Source of the DNA: Pseudomonadota bacterium
Lineage (GTDB): Bacteria; Pseudomonadota; Gammaproteobacteria; Steroidobacterales; Rariloculaceae
DNA length: 8,068 bases
Assembly (NCBI GenBank): GCA_009843005.1
Contig: VYEH01000325.1
Span: 1-8,068, forward strand
Reading direction: 5' to 3'
The translations under genes and the position numbers were made by a program. Positions 5,512 through 8,068 of the stretch are shown piece by piece (positions within the stretch are counted from its first letter, which is position 1; each line of letters opens with the position of its first letter). Under the pieces are notes generated by a model, which was given only the letters and a program-made list of their open reading frames with translations, was not told the origin of the DNA and ran no database searches.

Positions 5512-7356
5512 CTACAGGTCGTACAGCAACGGCAGCACGATGGAATAGCCGGCCCACATCAGAAACATCAGCGGCAGGCCGGCGCGCACGAAATCGGTCG
5601 CCTTGTAGCCGCCGGCAGACATCAGCAGGATATTGGTCTTGTAGCCGTAGGGCGTCACGTAGCTCATGTTGGCGCCGAAAATGACCGCCAGCACGAACGG
5701 TTCCGGGGATGCTCCCAATTCGTTGGCGATCTGGATCGCCACGGGCGCGCCGATGACGCCCGTGGCGTTGTTGGAGATGATGTTGGTCAGGATCGCCATC
5801 ACCAGCATCAGGCAACTGAGAATCAGGGGCGTGGGGAGTCCTTCGACCAGTTGCACGAGCACCTGGGCGAGATACAGGGCGCCGTCCGTCTCGATCATCG
5901 CCACCCCCAGGGCAAGGCTGGCAACGATGATCATGATGACCGTGGGGGAGAGCGCGCCCGAGGCGTCGCCCCAGCGCAGGCAACGGCTCGCCAGCATGAG
6001 CCCGACGCCCGCGACCGCGGCGGCCTCGATGGGCAGCACGCCGGTGGCGGCGGCAAGGATGACCAGCGCCATGATGAGCATGGCCCGCGGCGCCCGGTGA
6101 GTGCGCGGCAGGTCGGTGGTGCCGTCGAGCACCAGCGCCGTTCCGGAGCGCTTCAGTTGCGACAACTGGCCCGCGGTGCCCTGCACGAGCAGCCCCTCAC
6201 CCGAGCGCAATGAAACCGAGCCGATATCGCTGACGAATTCCTCCAGTTCCGGATCCCGCGCCCGATGCAGCGCCAGTGGCAGCAGTCCCGTGCGCTGGGC
6301 GAAACGGATGCCCAGCAGACTGGCGCGGTAGAGTTTCGAATCCCGCGTGACCACGAGCTGGGCCAGGTGCTGCGGCTCTTCGCCGACCTCGTGGGCCGTT
6401 GCTTCCTCATGGAGGGTCGCGCGTAGCTGGGCCTCGAAGCGCTTCAGTTTTTCCGGCGTATCGCGCACCACCAGCCGGTCGCCCTCGCGAATCCTTACCG
6501 ACGGCAGCCGGGTGACGGAAAGATCCTCGCCCCGCTCGATTCGATCCACGCGCATCTCGTTGTCGGTCAGCGCCAGGCATTCGGCGAACGACAGTCCACA
6601 GGCGGCGCTGTTTGCGTGTATGTGCAGGACGGCGTTGAAGACCCGCGGCGCGGTGTCTGACATGGGCGGCTTGCGTTCCGGCAACAGCCTGGGCGCCACC
6701 AGCCACAGGAACACCATCCCGAAACTGCCGACGATGACGGCCGGCAGCGCGAAATCGAACATGTTGAAGCGCTCGAGACCCTGGTCCTGGGCGATCGCGA
6801 CCACGAGCAGGTTGGTGGACGTGCCGATGGTCGTCGCCATCCCGCCCACCAGGGTGGCCAACCCCATGGGCATCAGGATGGCGGACGGCGCGAACTTGTT
6901 GCGCACGGCCACGCCCACGAGCATGGGCAGAAGCATCACCACGATGGGCGTGTTGTTGAGGAAGGCGCTGAGCACTCCGCTGGCTACCAGTGTGGCCAGG
7001 CTGGCCAGAAGGGGGCGAGCCATCCAGGCCTTGGCCAAGAAGGTCGCCACGGGCTGCAGCGCACCGGTGACCTCAAGGCCCTTGCCCAGGATCATGAGGG
7101 CGCAGATGGTGATCAGCGCCTCGTGGCCGAATCCAAGCAGGAAGTGCTCGGTCCCGACCACCTCGCCGTGGGACTCGTACGGGAAGAGCTGGAAACTGAG
7201 GATAAGGATGACCAGGATCGCCAGGCTGGAGGCTTCCAGGGGCAGGCGGTCGCGGGTGAACAGGTACAGCGCCAGCGCTGTCGTCGCCAGCACGAAAATG
7301 GTGTGGCCGTCGGGTATGGGAGGCACGTATGCAGGTCTCCGCCTGAATCCGTACAT
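5512..7356 (-). CDS. SLC13-family permease with two RCK_C (TrkA-C) segments
   Basis: Inner-membrane transporter of the divalent anion/sodium symporter type. The 614-residue protein has hydrophobic segments from ~15 to 222, a soluble centre from ~223 to 424, and hydrophobic segments again to the C-terminus. The two repeat signatures are present: NNTP (134-137) with GTSTN (178-182) in the first half, and NNAT (529-532) with TPYGYKTN (568-575) in the second. The soluble centre reads as two RCK_C-like units, ~240-313 and ~325-405, each with a 'regEGDrLvv' or 'rSGEGLLV' strand, suggesting ligand gating. The substrate (sulfate, dicarboxylate or other anion) cannot be told. The ATG at 7356 lacks a ribosome binding site. 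GTG at 7326 (residue 11, before PPIPD) is a plausible alternative because homologues commonly begin close to that motif. No terminator separates it from the trp promoter. Confidence 0.9.
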   Translation of the reverse strand: MYGFRRRPAYVPPIPDGHTIFVLATTALALYLFTRDRLPLEASSLAILVILILSFQLFPYESHGEVVGTEHFLLGFGHEALITICALMILGKGLEVTGALQPVATFLAKAWMARPLLASLATLVASGVLSAFLNNTPIVVMLLPMLVGVAVRNKFAPSAILMPMGLATLVGGMATTIGTSTNLLVVAIAQDQGLERFNMFDFALPAVIVGSFGMVFLWLVAPRLLPERKPPMSDTAPRVFNAVLHIHANSAACGLSFAECLALTDNEMRVDRIERGEDLSVTRLPSVRIREGDRLVVRDTPEKLKRFEAQLRATLHEEATAHEVGEEPQHLAQLVVTRDSKLYRASLLGIRFAQRTGLLPLALHRARDPELEEFVSDIGSVSLRSGEGLLVQGTAGQLSQLKRSGTALVLDGTTDLPRTHRAPRAMLIMALVILAAATGVLPIEAAAVAGVGLMLASRCLRWGDASGALSPTVIMIIVASLALGVAMIETDGALYLAQVLVQLVEGLPTPLILSCLMLVMAILTNIISNNATGVIGAPVAIQIANELGASPEPFVLAVIFGANMSYVTPYGYKTNILLMSAGGYKATDFVRAGLPLMFLMWAGYSIVLPLLYDL

Positions 7357-7410
7357 CTAATAGCACGGTATGGGACTGGTCGCCAGCTAAATTGAGGTTG
7401 TTATGTCGTG

Positions 7411-7725
7411 TTCGTGGGGGCGAGGATGCGGGCGTCCAGGGGTTGGTAGCTTAGGAGCCAGCTATCCTTATAGGGAGATGTATCGCGGATTTGTCGGAGG
7501 CCAGGGTGTGGGTATACGGCAGTTGGCGTCTTGATCGGACCCGCCATTCTGCTGGGGGAAGTACGGTGGCCATATTGGGGACGAGGGTGTGGGCGTACAT
7601 CGGTTGGCAGCTTAACCGAGCCCGCCGTCCTGTTGAGGTGGAGTATCGCGGGTTCGTGGGGGACGAGGGTGTAGGCGTACAGCCGTTTGCAGCTTAACCG
7701 AGCCCGCCATCCCTGGCGGGCTCGG
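7411..7725. repeat. Degenerate ~81-bp tandem repeat, about four copies
   Basis: The motif cgagggtgtgggcgtac recurs in variant form beginning at 7421, 7501, 7582 and 7664, spacings of 80, 81 and 82 bp. Each unit also holds a ttcgtgggggacgag-like start, a ttggcagcttaaccgagcccgcc-like middle and a gtatcgcggg-like end. Units 3 and 4 are closest (gcagcttaaccgagcccgcc is shared exactly); units 1 and 2 have drifted. Most of the gene-free stretch 7357-7951 is this array. On the minus strand much of it is open and reads as a 27-residue repeat, but the unit lengths break frame and the peptide has no family resemblance, so I treat it as non-coding. Confidence 0.85.
7698..7725. repeat. Perfect 12-bp inverted repeat at the end of the tandem array
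   Basis: ccgagcccgcca (7698-7709) and tggcgggctcgg (7714-7725) are exact reverse complements with a four-base tccc loop, giving a very GC-rich hairpin. The left arm is the conserved segment of the last tandem unit; the right arm is not present in the other units. There is no T-tract on either side, so it is not a standard intrinsic terminator. Confidence 0.8.
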
Positions 7726-7749
7726 ATCGGCGTTCGGCGCTCCTGCCAC

Positions 7750-7781
7750 CCACCCCGGGGGGGGTGGTTTGGGGGGGGGGG
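7750..7781 (+). other. G-rich tract with G8 and G11 runs
   Basis: A run of eight G (7757-7764) and a run of eleven G (7771-7781) are separated by tggttt. ccacccc (7750-7756) can also pair with ggggtgg (7761-7767). The tract could form a G-quadruplex on the plus strand, and its homopolymers are prone to length error in sequencing. No function is assigned. Confidence 0.5.
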
Positions 7782-7824
7782 CGCTCCTCCCCTCCTGGGC
7801 TCCGCGCCTAACGCACGACGCTGA

Positions 7825-7848
7825 AAACGGCTGTACGCCCACACCCTC
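7825..7848. repeat. Inverted copy of one tandem-repeat segment
   Basis: aaacggctgtacgcccacaccctc matches the reverse complement of 7665-7688 in the fourth repeat unit at 23 of 24 positions. The two arms enclose 136 bp that include the 12-bp hairpin and the G-rich tract. The inverted orientation at the far end gives the array a terminal-inverted-repeat look. I see no target-site duplication or transposase. Confidence 0.8.
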
Positions 7849-7884
7849 TCAGTGCCTGCTTCGAGTCAGTGGCGTTGGCTGCTC

Positions 7885-7901
7885 TTGACACTCGGGTTGC
7901 C
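7885..7901 (+). promoter_or_regulatory. Weak promoter candidate upstream of the 7952 frame
   Basis: TTGACA (7885-7890) is a perfect sigma70 -35 hexamer, but no good -10 follows at 16-18 bp. The same bases read as a near sigma54 site: TTGACAC, then TTGC at 7897-7900, with the correct ten bases between the two dinucleotide cores, but GA instead of the nearly invariant GG at -24. Either would start transcription roughly 40 bp before the ATG. Listed as a candidate only. Confidence 0.2.
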
Positions 7902-7951
7902 AGTGCTGAGTCTTGCGCGGGACGGCGCGGTACGCCGTGGGTCAGTTGTCA

Positions 7952-8068
7952 ATGCTTGGACACTCCACTCGATCTTCCGGTAAGCCTGCTGTTGCGCTGC
8001 AGAGTTACCTGGGTGTGTTTCGATACAGCCGGCGGGCGGTTGAGTTGGTTTGGTCCACGCACAAGGGG
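7952..8068 (+). CDS. N-terminus of a possible ABC transporter membrane/ATPase subunit (partial)
   Basis: An open frame from ATG 7952 runs 39 codons to the window edge. After a polar start it reads LQSYLGVFRYSRRAVELVWS around residues 16-35. The pattern 'FRYSRRAxxLVW' followed by a membrane segment resembles, from memory, the N-terminus of exporter-type ABC proteins that fuse membrane and ATPase domains. No ATPase motif is in view, so both the function and the coding status are tentative. It is divergent from the permease gene, across the repeat region. No clear ribosome binding site precedes the ATG. If the assignment is wrong, it may be another membrane protein or no gene at all. Confidence 0.4.
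   Translation, partial: MLGHSTRSSGKPAVALQSYLGVFRYSRRAVELVWSTHKG

Noticed and set aside
5287..6213. Long plus-strand open frame opposite the permease C-terminus and the trp leader
   Set aside because: His/Arg/Gln-rich antisense frame with no recognisable motif, crossing the promoter, leader and permease end; the minus-strand features explain the region.
6347..7360. 337-codon plus-strand open frame opposite the permease N-terminal half
   Set aside because: Ser/Arg/Thr-rich antisense shadow of membrane-segment codons; the permease motifs on the other strand are decisive.
7357..7420. Promoter for the permease gene
   Set aside because: The best hexamer pair I could draw (TGGCGA, 17 bp, TATTAG) matches consensus at only three and four positions, too weak to annotate.
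7411..7725. CRISPR array
   Set aside because: The ~81-bp units are contiguous and degenerate along their whole length; there are no short identical repeats separated by unique spacers and no cas genes.
7698..7725. Intrinsic terminator
   Set aside because: The hairpin is strong but no T-run follows on either strand, and no gene ends nearby.
7401..7844. A 147-codon minus-strand open frame across the repeats, reading as a 27-residue repeat peptide
   Set aside because: Unit lengths of 80 and 82 bp shift frame, different frames carry the same peptide motif in different units, the composition is Arg/Pro-rich as expected for translated GC-rich repeats, and no ribosome binding site or family resemblance is visible.

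Overview
The window is GC-rich bacterial DNA. Its main content is a minus-strand tryptophan biosynthesis operon in the order trpL-trpE-trpG-trpD-trpC-trpF-trpB. trpB runs off the left edge, and trpA, if it belongs to the operon, would lie beyond it. The base composition, the TrpE/TrpG/TrpD/TrpB protein types, the Trp-codon attenuator and an SLC13/RCK_C permease fit a high-GC proteobacterium, with Gammaproteobacteria my best guess. No rRNA or other taxonomic marker is present, so this is inference.

Layout from right to left. 7952-8068 (+) holds the first 39 codons of a gene tentatively read as an ABC transporter membrane subunit. 7357-7951 has no convincing gene. It holds about four degenerate copies of an ~81-bp tandem repeat (7411-7725), which ends in a perfect 12-bp hairpin. 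A G-rich tract follows, and then an inverted copy of one repeat segment (7825-7848). 5512-7356 (-) is a complete SLC13-type permease with two cytosolic RCK_C-like segments. Only 13 bp after its stop lies a good sigma70-type promoter (-35 at 5498-5493, -10 at 5475-5470). This is followed by a 19-codon leader ORF with tandem Trp codons (5402-5461) and an attenuator terminator with a nine-T tract (5317-5353). The structural genes then run from 5296 to the left edge with almost no spacing: 4-, 10- and 11-bp overlaps and two 2-nt gaps.

Function: TrpE and TrpG form anthranilate synthase. TrpD adds phosphoribosyl, TrpF isomerises the product, TrpC makes indole-3-glycerol phosphate, and TrpB, with TrpA, makes tryptophan. 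The leader should let the cell sense charged tRNA-Trp: stalling at the two Trp codons would favour an antiterminator that I can draw by hand (5403-5391 with 5355-5343) and allow transcription into trpE.

The most notable points are the previously unannotated trpL attenuator, whose leader peptide looks leaderless; the presence of the trp steps from E to B in one tightly packed operon; a divergent TrpF with Glu where the catalytic Asp is expected; and the repeat array with its inverted end. I did not find a clearly new enzymatic system.
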